A DNA stretch of 47,013 nt from Actinomyces sp. (GCF_030524025.1 NZ_JAUNHI010000019.1:1-47013), one strand, 5' to 3'. Positions 27,226-37,371 are shown, numbered from the stretch's first letter. The notes: generated from the sequence alone by a model not told the origin. Program-made: numbers and translations.

Positions 27226-27417
27226 GAGTGGAGTCCCGCATAGTGGTGTAGCGCGGTGGCCTCGTGGTCGTCCCGGATGTGGGCGCGGCGCGTGTCGTGT
27301 CGGTGCTCGTCGAACCGCGAGATCGGGACATATGGCACCTCGAGATCGGTACATATGACACGCGGGGGTGCTGGCCCGGCGGTCAGGTCTCTGAGTGGAG
27401 TCCTGCAGAGCGGTGTA
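27226..27417. repeat. 25-bp imperfect direct repeat flanking an ATATG-repeat pair
   Basis: GAGTGGAGTCCCGCATAGTG-GTGTA at 27226-27250 recurs at 27393-27417 with 3 mismatches in 25. Between the copies lies the ATATG-repeat doublet at 27318-27362, so the whole looks like a small repeated module or the remains of one. No ORF with family resemblance is visible. Confidence 0.55.
27318..27362. repeat. Dispersed ATATG-centred repeat, two direct copies
   Basis: Copies at 27318-27339 and 27341-27362 both begin CGAGATCGG and contain ACATATG followed by GCACC or ACACG. They match the copies at 4580-4630 at nearly every position. Confidence 0.75.
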
Positions 27418-27576
27418 TGAGCACCCGGTGAGCGTGGGATGGCGGCCTGGACGGCGCTGACGGGCGGGATGGCGGCGATGCGGGCGGGCATGTCACGCGG
27501 GACCCAGCGCTGGTCCTTGGCGGTGGCTCGGGGCTGGGGGGGTGAGTCGGGGGCGCGGTGGGTGGGTACGGGGCTT

Positions 27577-27615
27577 TGCGGTGATTCCGGGGGTGTCCGC
27601 CCCGGAATCACCGCA
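27577..27615. repeat. Perfect 16-bp stem hairpin
   Basis: TGCGGTGATTCCGGGG at 27577-27592 is exactly complementary to CCCCGGAATCACCGCA at 27600-27615, around the 7-nt loop GTGTCCG. Further GGGG/CCCC pairs flank it beyond a small bulge. It is by far the strongest hairpin in this region; with no T-run and no neighbouring gene end within 400 nt, its role is unknown. Confidence 0.7.
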
Positions 27616-27682
27616 GATCCCCGCTTTGACCGACCCGACCCCGGACTCACGTCGCCAGCCCGAGGACGGCCCTGCTCCCGAC

Positions 27683-27737
27683 TGTGCCATATCTATCGAT
27701 ATCTCCCGATCTCGAGGTGTCATATCTCCCGATCTCG
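27683..27737. repeat. Dispersed ATATG-centred repeat, reversed copies
   Basis: On the minus strand the unit CGAGATCGGGAG-ATATGACACC occurs at 27737-27716, and a longer variant with a duplicated GATAT segment runs 27714-27683. Orientation is opposite to the copies at 4580 and 27318. Confidence 0.7.
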
Positions 27738-27856
27738 AGGTCGAGGGCAACGGCTGAGCGCCTGCACCGCCCGCCCCGCGCCCCGGCGCGATTTCTGGGC
27801 GGCGCATCCGCGGACTACCCTGGACGCGACGTGTTGCACCACTGGAAGGTTCGCAG

Positions 27857-28942
27857 ATGACTGACGCAGCCGGCGCGCTGTCGCCGCTGGACGAAGCGGG
27901 TATCAACGCCGTGGTCGCCGAGGGGCTCGAGGCCATCGCCGCGGCGGGCGACCTGGCGGCCCTCAAGGAGGCCCGCCTGGCCTTCACCGGCGACTCCTCC
28001 GTCCTGGCGCTGACCAACCGGGGCATCGGCGCCCTGGACCGGGCCGACAAGCCCGCCGCCGGCAGGCTGCTCGGCGGGGCCCGCGCGCGCCTGGCCGCGG
28101 CCCTGACCGCACGCCAGGAGCTCCTCGAGGCCGAGGCCGAGACGCGCATGCTCGACACCGAGGCCGTCGACGTCACGATGCCCACCGACCGCGACCCGGC
28201 CGGGGCGCGCCACCCCCTGGACCTGCTCGTTGAGGAGATCTCCGACTTCTTCGTGGCCATGGGCTGGTCGATCGCCGAGGGTCCCGAGCTCGAGCACGAG
28301 TGGTACGACTTCGACGCCCTCAACTTCGACTCCGACCACCCCGCCCGCCAGATGCAGGACACCTTCTACGTCGAGGGCGCCAGCGTCGGCGCCGCCCCGG
28401 GCGAGCAGGCCAACCTCGTGCTGCGCACCCACACCTCCCCGGTCCAGGCCCGAGCCATGCTCGCCGCCGAGCCGCCCCTGTACATCGCCTGCCCCGGGAA
28501 GGTCTTTCGCTCCGACGAGCTCGATGCCACCCACACCCCCGTCTTCCACCAGGTCGAGGGCCTGGCCGTCGACAAGGGTCTGACCATGGCCCACCTCAAG
28601 GGCACCCTCGACCACTTCGCCCGAGCCATGTTCGGGCCCGAGGCCCGCACCCGCCTGCGCCCCTCCTTCTTCCCCTTCACCGAGCCCAGCGCCGAGATGG
28701 ACCTGTGGTTCCCCCAGAAGAAGGGCGGACCGGGGTGGATCGAGTGGGGCGGATGCGGCATGGTCAACCCCAACGTGCTCATCGCCTGCGGTATCGACCC
28801 CGAGGTCCACACCGGCTTCGCCTTCGGCATGGGGCTGGAGCGAACCCTCATGCTGCGCCACGGCATCGCCGACATGCACGACATCGTCGAGGGCGACCTG
28901 CGCTTCTCCCAGCAGTTCGGCACGACCGGAAAGGGCAACTGA
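27857..28942 (+). CDS. pheS: Phenylalanyl-tRNA synthetase alpha subunit
   Basis: The 361-residue catalytic subunit that charges tRNA-Phe. An N-terminal coiled coil (about residues 10-95) is followed by class II motifs: RHPLDLLVEEISDFFVAMGW, motif 2 in KVFRSDELDATHTPVFHQVEG, and motif 3 GFAFGMGLERTLMLRHGI. ATG 27857 has a GGAAGG ribosome binding site. A TACCCT box at 27816-27821 may be the -10. pheT follows after one base. Confidence 0.96.
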   Translation: MTDAAGALSPLDEAGINAVVAEGLEAIAAAGDLAALKEARLAFTGDSSVLALTNRGIGALDRADKPAAGRLLGGARARLAAALTARQELLEAEAETRMLDTEAVDVTMPTDRDPAGARHPLDLLVEEISDFFVAMGWSIAEGPELEHEWYDFDALNFDSDHPARQMQDTFYVEGASVGAAPGEQANLVLRTHTSPVQARAMLAAEPPLYIACPGKVFRSDELDATHTPVFHQVEGLAVDKGLTMAHLKGTLDHFARAMFGPEARTRLRPSFFPFTEPSAEMDLWFPQKKGGPGWIEWGGCGMVNPNVLIACGIDPEVHTGFAFGMGLERTLMLRHGIADMHDIVEGDLRFSQQFGTTGKGN

Positions 28943-28943
28943 C

Positions 28944-31601
28944 ATGCCGTACGTCCCCATCGAGTGGCTCCGCGAGCACGTCGACCTCCCCACGGGCACC
29001 ACCGCCGAGCAGCTCGCCGCCGACCTTGTGCGCGTGGGCCTGGAGGAGGAGGGCATCGTTCCTCCGGCCGTCACCGGCCCGCTCGTCGTCGGCAGGGTCC
29101 TGACCCTGGAGGCCAAGGAGCAGTCCAACGGCAAGCTCATCAACTACTGCCGCGTCGACGTCGGGCCCGAGCACAACGACCCCCCGGGCACGGGCAAGGA
29201 GCCCTCGGAGCTGCCCAGCCGCGGCATCGTGTGCGGTGCCCACAACTTCGCCGTCGGCGACCTCGTCGTCGTCACCCTGCCCGGGGCGGTGCTGCCCGGC
29301 GGCTTCGCCATCTCCGCCCGCAAGACCTACGGGCACGTCTCGGACGGCATGATCTGCTCGGCCCGGGAGCTGGGCATCGGCGAGGACCACGACGGCATCA
29401 TCGTGCTCGACCAGTGGCTGGCCGAGCAGGGGCGCGAGGTGGCGGCCGAGCTCGTTCCGGGCGCCGACGCCGTCGCCCTGCTTGGCCTGGGAGACGAGGT
29501 CCTGGAGATCAACATCACCCCGGACCGCGGCTACTGCTTCTCCATGCGGGGGGTGGCCCGCGAGTACTCCCACGCCACGGGTGCCGCCTTCACTGACCCC
29601 GCTGACGCCTCCAACGCCGCGCTCTACCCCCACGGGGTGGCGCCGGCCGGACCCGAGGGCTATGACGTGCGCTTCGCCGAGGACCCCAGCCCGGTCCGCG
29701 GGCGCCCGGGGATCGACCGGTACGTCGCCCGCGTCGTGCGCGGCATCGACCCGGCGGCCCCGAGCCCGCGCTGGATGCGTGAGCGGCTCTCGGCGGCCGG
29801 CATGCGTCCCATCTCGCTGGTCGTCGACGTGACCAACTACGTCATGCTCGACCTGGGACAGCCGCTGCACGCCTTCGACCTGGCCAAGCTGACAGCACCC
29901 GTCGTCGTGCGCCGCGCCCGGGCGGGGGAGACCCTCACCTTCCTCGATGAGGTCACTCGCACCCTGGACCCCGAGGACCTCGTCATCTCCGACTCCCCGG
30001 ACTCCGAGGGCGCGCGCGCCCTCGTCCTGGCGGGGGTCTTCGGGGGGGCCGAGGCCGAGATCGACGCGGCGACCACCGACGTGCTCATCGAGGCCGCGCA
30101 CTTCGACGCCGTGTCCGTAGCCCGCTCTGCCCGCCGCCACCGCCTGCCCACCGAGTCGGCCAAGCGCAACGAGCGGGGCGTCGACACCGCGCTCGCCCCG
30201 GTGGCCGCCCAGCGCGCCGTCGACCTCCTCGTGGCCTATGGCGGCGGGACCGCCGACCCGCAGGCCACCGACGTCGACCGCACCCGCGACCCCGAGCCGA
30301 TGGTCGTGCGCGCCGACGCCGCAGAGCGCCTGACCGGCGTGCCCTACGGCACCGCCCGGGTCGTCGAGCTGCTCAGGATGATCGGCTGCACCGTCGAGCC
30401 CGCCGGCACCGACGAGACGGGCGTTGAGCTGCTGCGCGTGACGGCCCCGACCTGGCGGCCCGACCTCGTCGGCGCGGCCCACCTGGCCGAGGAGGTCGCC
30501 CGCCTCGACGGCTACGACCACATCCCCTCGATCGTGCCCGCCGCCCCGCCCGGCACCGGCCTGACCGCCCGGCAGGCGGCCAGGCGTGAGGTCGCCCAGG
30601 CCCTGGCGGCGGCCGGGCTCACCCAGGTGCTGTCCTACCCGTTCATCGGCGACGTCCACGACCGCCTGGGAATCGACGCCCAGGACCCGCGCCGCCAGGT
30701 GGTCCGCCTGGCCAACCCCCTGGCCGAGGACGCCCCGGGCCTGCGCACCTCCGTCCTCGACACCCTTGTCGACACCGCCCGACGCAACATCTCCCGGGGC
30801 ATGACCGAGGTCGCCCTGTTCGAGATCGGCACCGTCACCCACCCCGAGCAAACCGTCCCGGCGCCGATCCCCGGTGTGGCCCACCGGCCCTCCCCGGAGG
30901 AGCTCGCGGCCATCGAGCAGGGCATCCCCGCCCAGCCCACCCATGTCGCGGCGGTCCTGACCGGTGACCGGCTTCGGCCCGGGGTGCTGGGAGCCGGCCG
31001 CCCCTGGGACTGGGCGGACGCGGTCCAGCTCGTGCGCACCATCGCCTCCGCCCTGGGGGTGGACCTCGAAGTGGGGGCCCCCGGCGCCCCTGTCGCCCCG
31101 TGGCACCCCGGGCGCACCGCCGAGCTGCGTCTGCCCTCCACCCGCAGGGGGCGGGAGACGATCCCCGGGGCCCTCGTCGCGCACGCCGGCGAGCTCCACC
31201 CCCGGGTGCTGCGCTCACTGGGCCTGCCCGAACGCGCCTGCGCCGTCGAGATCGACCTCGAGCCGCTGCTCGAGGCCGTCGAGGCCGCCGGGGTGCTCCA
31301 GGTCAGTGCGGTGTCGACCTTCCCGGTCGCCAAGGAGGACCTCGCCCTCGTCGTCGACGAGGAGGTCACTGCCGCCCGGGTCGAGGCCGTCATCATCCAG
31401 GCGGCCGGAGACCTGGCCGAGGAGGTGCGGTTGTTCGACGTCTTCCGCGGCCCCCAGCTGGGCGTGGGCAAGAAGTCCCTGGCCTTCTCCCTGCGGCTGC
31501 GCGCCGGCGACCGTACCCTGACCGCCGAGGAGACCGCGGCAGTGCGCAAGCGGGTCGTCAAGCGCGCCGCCAGGGCCGTGGGGGCGCAGCTGCGGTCCTG
31601 A
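28944..31601 (+). CDS. pheT: Phenylalanyl-tRNA synthetase beta subunit
   Basis: The 885-residue beta subunit, full length. In order: N-terminal PIEWLREHVDL, the tRNA-binding OB-fold (about 40-165, with GIVCGAHNFAVGDLVVVTLPG), the B3/B4 editing domain (SLVVDVTNYVMLDLGQPLHAFD), the B5 domain, the pseudo-catalytic core (VLSYPFIGDVHDRLG, LRTSVLDTLVDTARRNISRG), and a C-terminal anticodon-binding ferredoxin-fold domain (VSTFPVAKEDLALVVDEEV through KKSLAFSLRLRAGDRTLTAEE). Only CA separates it from the pheS stop. Confidence 0.96.
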   Translation: MPYVPIEWLREHVDLPTGTTAEQLAADLVRVGLEEEGIVPPAVTGPLVVGRVLTLEAKEQSNGKLINYCRVDVGPEHNDPPGTGKEPSELPSRGIVCGAHNFAVGDLVVVTLPGAVLPGGFAISARKTYGHVSDGMICSARELGIGEDHDGIIVLDQWLAEQGREVAAELVPGADAVALLGLGDEVLEINITPDRGYCFSMRGVAREYSHATGAAFTDPADASNAALYPHGVAPAGPEGYDVRFAEDPSPVRGRPGIDRYVARVVRGIDPAAPSPRWMRERLSAAGMRPISLVVDVTNYVMLDLGQPLHAFDLAKLTAPVVVRRARAGETLTFLDEVTRTLDPEDLVISDSPDSEGARALVLAGVFGGAEAEIDAATTDVLIEAAHFDAVSVARSARRHRLPTESAKRNERGVDTALAPVAAQRAVDLLVAYGGGTADPQATDVDRTRDPEPMVVRADAAERLTGVPYGTARVVELLRMIGCTVEPAGTDETGVELLRVTAPTWRPDLVGAAHLAEEVARLDGYDHIPSIVPAAPPGTGLTARQAARREVAQALAAAGLTQVLSYPFIGDVHDRLGIDAQDPRRQVVRLANPLAEDAPGLRTSVLDTLVDTARRNISRGMTEVALFEIGTVTHPEQTVPAPIPGVAHRPSPEELAAIEQGIPAQPTHVAAVLTGDRLRPGVLGAGRPWDWADAVQLVRTIASALGVDLEVGAPGAPVAPWHPGRTAELRLPSTRRGRETIPGALVAHAGELHPRVLRSLGLPERACAVEIDLEPLLEAVEAAGVLQVSAVSTFPVAKEDLALVVDEEVTAARVEAVIIQAAGDLAEEVRLFDVFRGPQLGVGKKSLAFSLRLRAGDRTLTAEETAAVRKRVVKRAARAVGAQLRS

Positions 31602-31692
31602 GGCCGCCCTTCGGCTGTGGGGGTGGTCACGATGGGCTCATCCGGGTCCCCAGTCCCACACGCCACAGGCCTTCGCCGTGAATACTGGAACC

Positions 31693-32187
31693 ATGAAGAT
31701 CCTGCTCGCCGTGTCTTCGCGCCACGGCACCACGGAGGAGATCGGGCACGTCATCGCCGAGCGCCTGCGCCAGGCGGGGCACGACGTCGATCAGGCCCGC
31801 CCCGAGGACGTGGCCGACGTCGCCCCGTACGGGGCCTTCATCCTGGGCAGCGCCGTCTACATGACGCACTGGACCAACGAGGCCGTCGCCTTCACCGAAC
31901 GCTTCCGCGACGCCCTGCGAGCCCACCCGGTGTGGGCCTTCTCCGTGGGGCTGGCCGGCCTGCCCAAGGGCAAGGTCTCCGACCCGCACCGGATCGGCCC
32001 GGTGCTGCTGTCCATCGACCCGGAGGACCACGTCACCTTCCCGGGAACATTTGACCCGAGCAGGCTGTCCCTGCGCGAGCGCTCGATCGCCACCCTCGGT
32101 GGTGCCACGGAGGGCGACTTCCGTGACTTCGACGCGGTGCGCGAGTGGGCGGACGCCATCGCGGGGACCCTGTCCTCGGGTATATGA
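31693..32187 (+). CDS. Flavodoxin-fold protein
   Basis: A 164-residue flavodoxin-like protein. The FMN phosphate loop is VSSRHGTTEEIGHVIAERL, followed by YGAFILGSAVYMTHWTNEAV. It resembles the menaquinone-dependent protoporphyrinogen oxidase (HemG-like) flavodoxins more than electron-carrier flavodoxins, but the exact role is uncertain. ATG 31693 is preferred: it lies 6 nt after AATACT (31681-31686), suggesting a leaderless start; GTG 31678 is an alternative. Confidence 0.8.
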   Translation: MKILLAVSSRHGTTEEIGHVIAERLRQAGHDVDQARPEDVADVAPYGAFILGSAVYMTHWTNEAVAFTERFRDALRAHPVWAFSVGLAGLPKGKVSDPHRIGPVLLSIDPEDHVTFPGTFDPSRLSLRERSIATLGGATEGDFRDFDAVREWADAIAGTLSSGI

Positions 32188-32244
32188 CACGCGGCCGGCC
32201 CCGGGGGCACTCGTCTCCGGTGCCATGTCCATGATGCCGCGTGG

Positions 32245-32289
32245 ACGGGATGGTGTGAGCCAGGCTACGTGCCCGCCGCACCATCCCGT
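32245..32289 (+). terminator. Candidate terminator hairpin between the flavodoxin and argC
   Basis: ACGGGATGGTG at 32245-32255 pairs perfectly with CACCATCCCGT at 32279-32289 (11 bp, 23-nt loop), followed by TATGGATTTCT. It probably insulates the arginine promoter from the upstream gene. Confidence 0.5.
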
Positions 32290-32319
32290 TATGGATTTCT
32301 ATGCACCCCAGCGTATGGT
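32289..32319 (+). promoter_or_regulatory. argC promoter with candidate ARG box
   Basis: -10 TATGGT at 32314-32319 lies 6 nt before the argC ATG, predicting a leaderless mRNA. Upstream, TATGGATTTCTATGCA (32290-32305) resembles an ArgR operator: an AT-rich centre with ATGCA as the right half-site and TATGGAT as an imperfect left half-site. It overlaps the expected -35, so ArgR plus arginine would block RNA polymerase. This is inferred from the motif and from the nearby argR. Confidence 0.5.
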
Positions 32320-32325
32320 TTGCGC

Positions 32326-33435
32326 ATGACTTGGACCATCGCGGTCGCCGGAGCGACGGGGTACGCCGGGGGAGAGGTGCTGCGGATCCTCCTGTCCCAT
32401 CCCGATGTCGAGATCGGCGCGCTGACCGCCAACTCCTCGGCCGGCACCCTGCTGGGCGCCCACCACCCCCATCTGCCCCTGCTCGCTGACCGCGTCGTCG
32501 AGCCCACCGACGTCGAGCACCTGCGCGGGCACGACGCCGTCGTCCTGGCCCTGCCGCACGGCGCCTCCGGCGCCGTGGCGGCCGCGCTGGAGGAGGCGGG
32601 CGCAGGCGGCGGGTCCGGCCCGGTGCTCGTGGACTGCGGGGCAGACCACCGCCTGACCAGCCCCCGGGCGTGGGCGGAGTTCTACGGGGGCGAGCACGCT
32701 GGTGCGTGGACCTACGGCATGCCCGAGCTCCTGCACGCCGGGGAGGACCGGGCGGCGGCCCAGCGCCGCGACCTGGCCGCCACCGACCGCATCGCCGTGC
32801 CGGGATGCAACGTGACCGCCGTGACCCTGGCCGCCCAGCCGGGCGTGGGCGCCGGGCTCATCGACCCCGCCCGCCTGACCGCCGTCCTCGCCGTCGGCTA
32901 CTCCGGAGCGGGCAAGGCGCTCAAGCTCCATCTGAGTGCCGCCGAGGCCCTGGGCTCGGCCCAGCCCTACGCGGTCGGGGGCACCCACCGCCACATCCCG
33001 GAGATCATCCAGAACCTCGAGGCGGCCGGTGCCCCGCAGGGCGGGGTCGGCCTGTCCTTCACTCCGGTCCTGGTCCCCATGAGCCGCGGCATCCTGGCCA
33101 CGGTGACCGCACCGGTGACCAGGGCAGTCCTCGAGGCCGACAATCCCACGGAGACACTGCGGGCCCCGTGGGTGCGCGCCTACGGTCCACCAGGTGCCGG
33201 TGAGTCGGCCGTCCATCTCCTGCCCGAGGGCACCTGGCCGGTCTCCGGTGCGGTGGCCGGTTCCGGCCTGGCGACCGTCCAGGTCGCCCTCGACCGGGGC
33301 GCGGGCGTGGCCACCATGGTGTGCGCCGTCGACAACCTCGGCAAAGGGACGGCCAGCGCCGCCGTCCAGTCGCTCAACCTCGCCCTGGGCCTTCCCGAGA
33401 CGACAGGCCTGACCCTCCAAGGAGTCGCACCATGA
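32326..33435 (+). CDS. argC: N-acetyl-gamma-glutamyl-phosphate reductase
   Basis: The 369-residue NADPH-dependent enzyme of arginine biosynthesis. N-terminal [20 protein letters not shown] binds NADP; the catalytic cysteine is in [22 protein letters not shown] and [13 protein letters not shown] follow. The longer frame upstream is unlike the family; ATG 32326 fits both the family start and the promoter. The stop overlaps the argJ ATG. Confidence 0.95.
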   Translation: MTWTIAVAGATGYAGGEVLRILLSHPDVEIGALTANSSAGTLLGAHHPHLPLLADRVVEPTDVEHLRGHDAVVLALPHGASGAVAAALEEAGAGGGSGPVLVDCGADHRLTSPRAWAEFYGGEHAGAWTYGMPELLHAGEDRAAAQRRDLAATDRIAVPGCNVTAVTLAAQPGVGAGLIDPARLTAVLAVGYSGAGKALKLHLSAAEALGSAQPYAVGGTHRHIPEIIQNLEAAGAPQGGVGLSFTPVLVPMSRGILATVTAPVTRAVLEADNPTETLRAPWVRAYGPPGAGESAVHLLPEGTWPVSGAVAGSGLATVQVALDRGAGVATMVCAVDNLGKGTASAAVQSLNLALGLPETTGLTLQGVAP

Positions 33436-34613
33436 GCGTGACAGCAGCACGAGGATTCCGGGCCGCAGGCGTGCGCGCCGGGCTCAAGGCCTCCGGCAAG
33501 CCCGACCTCGCCCTCGTCGTCAACGACGGGCCCCTCGACGTCGCCGCGGGCGTGTTCACCACCAACCGGGTTGTGGCCGCCCCGGTGGTCTGGTCGCGGG
33601 AGGTCATCGAGGGCAGGGGCGGCACGGCCGGCGCGGCCCGGGCGGTCGTCCTCAACTCGGGCTCGGCCAATGCCTGCACCGGTCCGCAGGGCGCCGCCGA
33701 CGCCCGCACGACCGCTGAAGAGGTCGGACGGCTCCTGGGCGCCGCCGCCCACGAGGTGCTCGTGTGCTCCACCGGCGTCATCGGCACGCCCCTGGACATG
33801 CCCAGGCTCCTGGCCGGCGCCCAGGCCGCGGCTCAGGCGCTCGACCCCGGCGCGGCAGCCGGGCACGATGCCGCCTCCGCCATCATGACCACCGACACGG
33901 TGTCCAAGGAGGACCTCGTGGTCCGGCAGGGCTGGACCGTGGGCGGCATGATCAAGGGCGTGGGCATGCTCGCCCCCGGCCTGGCCACGATGCTCGCGGT
34001 GGTCACCACCGACGCCCAGGTCGATGCCGCCGACGCCCAGCGCGCGCTCGAGGCGGCCACCGCCCGCACCGTCAACCGCATCAACTCCGACGGCTGCATG
34101 TCGACCAACGACACCGTCGTGCTCCTGGCCTCGGGCGCATCCGGCCTCAACCCGGGGGCCCTTGAGCTGGAGGAGGCGCTCACCGAGCTCCTGGGTCTGC
34201 TGGGCCGCCGTCTGGTCGCCGACGCCGAGGGCGCCACCCACGACATCGCCGTCACCGTGTCCGGGGCGGTCAGCGAGGCGGCTGCCGAGGCCGCGGCGCG
34301 CGCGGTGTCGGCCTCGAACCTCCTCAAGTGCGCCGTGGCGGGCAACGACCCCAACTGGGGGCGGGTCCTGTCCCAGCTTGGGACCGTGCCTGAGGAGGTG
34401 TGCCCCTTCGACCCCGACCAGGTCGACGTCACCATCAACGGCGTGACGATCTTCCGCCACGGCGCGCTGGGGGAGGACCGCTCCCTGGTCGACATGACCC
34501 CCCGCGAGACCCGCATCGACATCGCCCTGTCGGCCGGCGACGCCGAGGCCACCGTGTGGACCAACGACCTCACCCACGGTTACGTCACGATCAACGCGGA
34601 GTACACGACATGA
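33432..34613 (+). CDS. argJ: Bifunctional ornithine acetyltransferase / N-acetylglutamate synthase
   Basis: The 393-residue ArgJ recycles the acetyl group from N-acetylornithine to glutamate. It self-cleaves at the Ala-Thr bond of ATML (Ala185-Thr186) in [16 protein letters not shown], exposing the nucleophilic threonine. [40 protein letters not shown] and [13 protein letters not shown] are conserved. Overlaps argC and argB by four-base ATGA junctions. Confidence 0.95.
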   Translation: MSVTAARGFRAAGVRAGLKASGKPDLALVVNDGPLDVAAGVFTTNRVVAAPVVWSREVIEGRGGTAGAARAVVLNSGSANACTGPQGAADARTTAEEVGRLLGAAAHEVLVCSTGVIGTPLDMPRLLAGAQAAAQALDPGAAAGHDAASAIMTTDTVSKEDLVVRQGWTVGGMIKGVGMLAPGLATMLAVVTTDAQVDAADAQRALEAATARTVNRINSDGCMSTNDTVVLLASGASGLNPGALELEEALTELLGLLGRRLVADAEGATHDIAVTVSGAVSEAAAEAAARAVSASNLLKCAVAGNDPNWGRVLSQLGTVPEEVCPFDPDQVDVTINGVTIFRHGALGEDRSLVDMTPRETRIDIALSAGDAEATVWTNDLTHGYVTINAEYTT

Positions 34614-35545
34614 CCACGAAGTTCCCCGCCTACCTCACCGCTACCCAGAAGGCGTCGGTGCTGCTGGAGGCCGTGCCCTGGCTGCGCACCTACAAGGGCA
34701 CGACCGTCGTCATCAAGTACGGCGGCAACGCCATGGTCGATGAGCACCTCAAGCGCGCCTTCGCCGCCGACATCCTCTTCCTCCACCAGGTCGGGCTCAA
34801 GCCCGTCGTCGTGCACGGCGGCGGTCCCCAGATCTCGGCGATGCTCACCCGCCTGGGCATCGACTCCGAGTTCCGCGGCGGCCTGCGGGTGACCACCCCC
34901 GAGGTCATGGACGTCGTGCGCATGGTCCTGACCGGCTCTGTCCAGCGCGAGCTGGTCAGCCTGCTCAACAAGGACGGCTCGGCGGCCGTGGGGATCTCCG
35001 GGGAGGACGGTGGGCTGTTGTCGGCCCGGCAGCGTCATGCCACCATCGACGGCGAGAGCGTCGACGTCGGCCTCGTGGGCGACGTCGTCGAGGTGGATCC
35101 TCGCTCGGTCACCGAGCTGCTGGCCATGGGCCGCATCCCGGTCATCTCCTCGGTCGCGCCCTTGGTCACCGACTCGACCACCGTGCTCAACATCAACGCC
35201 GACACCGCCGCGGCGGCCCTGGCCGTGGCGCTCAAGGCCCAGAAGCTCATCATGCTCACCGACGTCGAGGGACTCTATGCCGACTGGCCCGACAAGTCCT
35301 CGATCATCGGCTGTATCGGTGCCGATGAGCTCGAGACCATCCTGCCTTCCCTCGCCTCGGGCATGATCCCCAAGATGGAGGCCTGCCTGCGTGCGGTGCG
35401 CGGAGGAGTGCGCCAGGCCCACATCGTCGACGGCCGCCAGCCGCACTCCATGCTCCTGGAGATCGTCACCGACTCCGGGGTCGGCACGGAGATCCAGCTC
35501 GAGCACGCCAAGGTCATCCGGCACGCAGGGGAGGTCCCGCGGTGA
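34610..35545 (+). CDS. argB: Acetylglutamate kinase
   Basis: A 311-residue amino acid kinase that phosphorylates N-acetylglutamate. The phosphate-binding [21 protein letters not shown] and [20 protein letters not shown] are typical. The extended N-terminus ([18 protein letters not shown]) is of the kind found in arginine-inhibited, hexameric forms, so feedback inhibition is plausible. Its stop overlaps the argD GTG. Confidence 0.95.
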   Translation: MTTKFPAYLTATQKASVLLEAVPWLRTYKGTTVVIKYGGNAMVDEHLKRAFAADILFLHQVGLKPVVVHGGGPQISAMLTRLGIDSEFRGGLRVTTPEVMDVVRMVLTGSVQRELVSLLNKDGSAAVGISGEDGGLLSARQRHATIDGESVDVGLVGDVVEVDPRSVTELLAMGRIPVISSVAPLVTDSTTVLNINADTAAAALAVALKAQKLIMLTDVEGLYADWPDKSSIIGCIGADELETILPSLASGMIPKMEACLRAVRGGVRQAHIVDGRQPHSMLLEIVTDSGVGTEIQLEHAKVIRHAGEVPR

Positions 35546-36783
35546 GCACCTCGACGACCAGCGTCACCGAGCAGTGGCGTCGGCGCTACGCCGACGCCGT
35601 CATGAACACCTTCGGCACCCCCGAGCGCGTCCTCGTGCGCGGACAGGGCGCCCGGGTGTGGGACGCCGACGGCGTCGAGTACCTCGACCTGCTGGCGGGT
35701 ATCGCCGTCAACTGCCTCGGGCACGCCCACCCCGCCCTCATCGAGGCGGTCGGTGAGCAGATGTCCACCCTCGGCCACGTCTCCAACCTGTTCACCACCC
35801 CCGCCCAGGTCGGTCTGGCCGAGGAGCTGGCGGCGCTGACCTTCCCGGCCACCCCGGCACAGGAGGTCAAGGTCTTCCTGGCCAACTCCGGCACCGAGGC
35901 CAACGAGGCCGCCCTCAAGATGACCAGGCTCCACGGCAGCCCGGCACGCCCGCGCGTGCTGGCCCTCGAGCAGTCCTTCCACGGGCGGACCATGGGCGCC
36001 CTGGCGCTTACCCACAAGGCCTCCTACCGCGAGCCCTTCGAACCGCTGCCCGGCGGGGTGGAGTTCATCGCCGCCGGAGACATCCCCGCGCTGCGCCAAG
36101 CGATGGGACCCGACGTCGCCGCCCTCGTCCTCGAGCCGATCCAGGGCGAGGCCGGGGTGCGCGAGCTGGGCCCGGGATACCTCGAGGCGGCACGCGAGCT
36201 GACCGCCCAGGCCGGTGCGCTGCTCGTCGTCGACGAGGTCCAGACCGGCATGGGCCGCACCGGTGCGTGGATGGCTCACCACGCCCTGGCCCCCGGGATC
36301 GTCCCCGACGTCGTCACCCTGGCCAAAGGGCTGGGCGGGGGGATCCCTGTGGGAGCGGTGGTGGCCACCGGCCCGGCCGCCGAGCTGCTGGGACCCGGTC
36401 AGCACGGCACGACCTTCGGGGGCAATCCCGTGGCCTGTGCGGCGGCCCTGGCGGTCATCCGGACCATCGGCTCCCAGGGCCTGCTGCCACGGGCCACGTC
36501 CCTGGGTGAGCGCTGGGCATCCGAGCTGGGCCGTCTGCCCGGCGTCACCGAGGTGCGCGGCCGCGGGCTGCTGCGTGGCGTGGGACTGGACGAGCGGGTC
36601 GGCCCCGCCGCCGAGGTCGCCGCCGAGCTGGCCAGACGGGGCTTCATCGTCAACGCCCCCCGGCCCGACACCCTGCGCCTGGCCCCTCCGCTCATCCTGT
36701 CCGACGCCGAGGCCGACTCCTTCACCGAGGTCCTGGGGGAGGTCCTGGGCGAGCGGGCTGACCAGGGGGGCGGACGGCCATGA
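35542..36783 (+). CDS. argD: Acetylornithine aminotransferase
   Basis: A 413-residue class III PLP aminotransferase making N-acetylornithine. [51 protein letters not shown] and the PLP lysine in [16 protein letters not shown] are clear. GTG 35542 overlaps argB; the stop overlaps the argR ATG. Confidence 0.95.
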   Translation: MSTSTTSVTEQWRRRYADAVMNTFGTPERVLVRGQGARVWDADGVEYLDLLAGIAVNCLGHAHPALIEAVGEQMSTLGHVSNLFTTPAQVGLAEELAALTFPATPAQEVKVFLANSGTEANEAALKMTRLHGSPARPRVLALEQSFHGRTMGALALTHKASYREPFEPLPGGVEFIAAGDIPALRQAMGPDVAALVLEPIQGEAGVRELGPGYLEAARELTAQAGALLVVDEVQTGMGRTGAWMAHHALAPGIVPDVVTLAKGLGGGIPVGAVVATGPAAELLGPGQHGTTFGGNPVACAAALAVIRTIGSQGLLPRATSLGERWASELGRLPGVTEVRGRGLLRGVGLDERVGPAAEVAAELARRGFIVNAPRPDTLRLAPPLILSDAEADSFTEVLGEVLGERADQGGGRP

Positions 36784-37340
36784 TCGAGGACCTTGTGGCC
36801 GAGCCGGTGACAACGGCGCCCGCCACCAAGGCGGCGCGCCACGCCCTCATCGCCCAGATCCTGTCCAAGGAGCGCATCCGCTCCCAGGCCGAGCTGCGCG
36901 ACGCCCTGGCGGCCCGCGGGGTGAGCACGACCCAGGCCACCCTTTCCCGCGACCTTGTCGAGCTGCGGGCGACCAAGATCCGCTCCTCCGGAGGGACCCA
37001 GGTCTACGCGATCCCGGAGGCCGGGGCTCCCGGCCAGGTCCAGATGCACACTGGCCCCGGCGGCGACGCCACACTGGCCGAGCACACCACGGCACGCCTG
37101 GCACGCTGGTGCGCCGATCTGCTCGTCACGGCCGAATGGGCCGGCAACCAGCTCGTCCTGCGCACCCCCGCCGGAGCCGCCCAGCTCCTGGCCAGCGCGG
37201 TGGACGACTCCATGCTCCCAGGCGTGCTCGGATGCGTCGGGGGAGACGACACCCTCCTGGTCGTCACCCGCGACGAAGGGGTCGCGGCCCGGCTCGCCAG
37301 CCACCTGCTGGCACTGGCCGACCCCGCGACGCGCGCCTGA
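36780..37340 (+). CDS. argR: Arginine repressor
   Basis: A 186-residue repressor that represses arginine genes when arginine is bound. The N-terminal winged helix has RSQAELRDALAARGVSTTQAT and LSRDLVELRATKI; the C-terminal hexamerisation domain has GNQLVLRTPAGAAQLLASAVD and the arginine-contact CVGGDDTLLVVTRDE. It ends the argCJBDR block; argF, often present just before argR, is absent. Confidence 0.94.
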   Translation: MIEDLVAEPVTTAPATKAARHALIAQILSKERIRSQAELRDALAARGVSTTQATLSRDLVELRATKIRSSGGTQVYAIPEAGAPGQVQMHTGPGGDATLAEHTTARLARWCADLLVTAEWAGNQLVLRTPAGAAQLLASAVDDSMLPGVLGCVGGDDTLLVVTRDEGVAARLASHLLALADPATRA

Positions 37341-37346
37341 GAGACC

Positions 37347-37371
37347 CCGCCCGAGGCCCTGCCGAGGGCGG
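37347..37371 (+). terminator. Candidate hairpin between argR and argG
   Basis: CCGCCC at 37347-37352 pairs with GGGCGG at 37366-37371, extending with flanking AC/GT pairs; no T-run. It may terminate or attenuate transcription into argG. Confidence 0.35.

Noticed and set aside
27439-27864. ORFs on both strands in the repeat region before pheS
   Set aside because: Their translations follow the hairpin and ATATG repeats and show no protein-like conservation signs; treated as non-coding.
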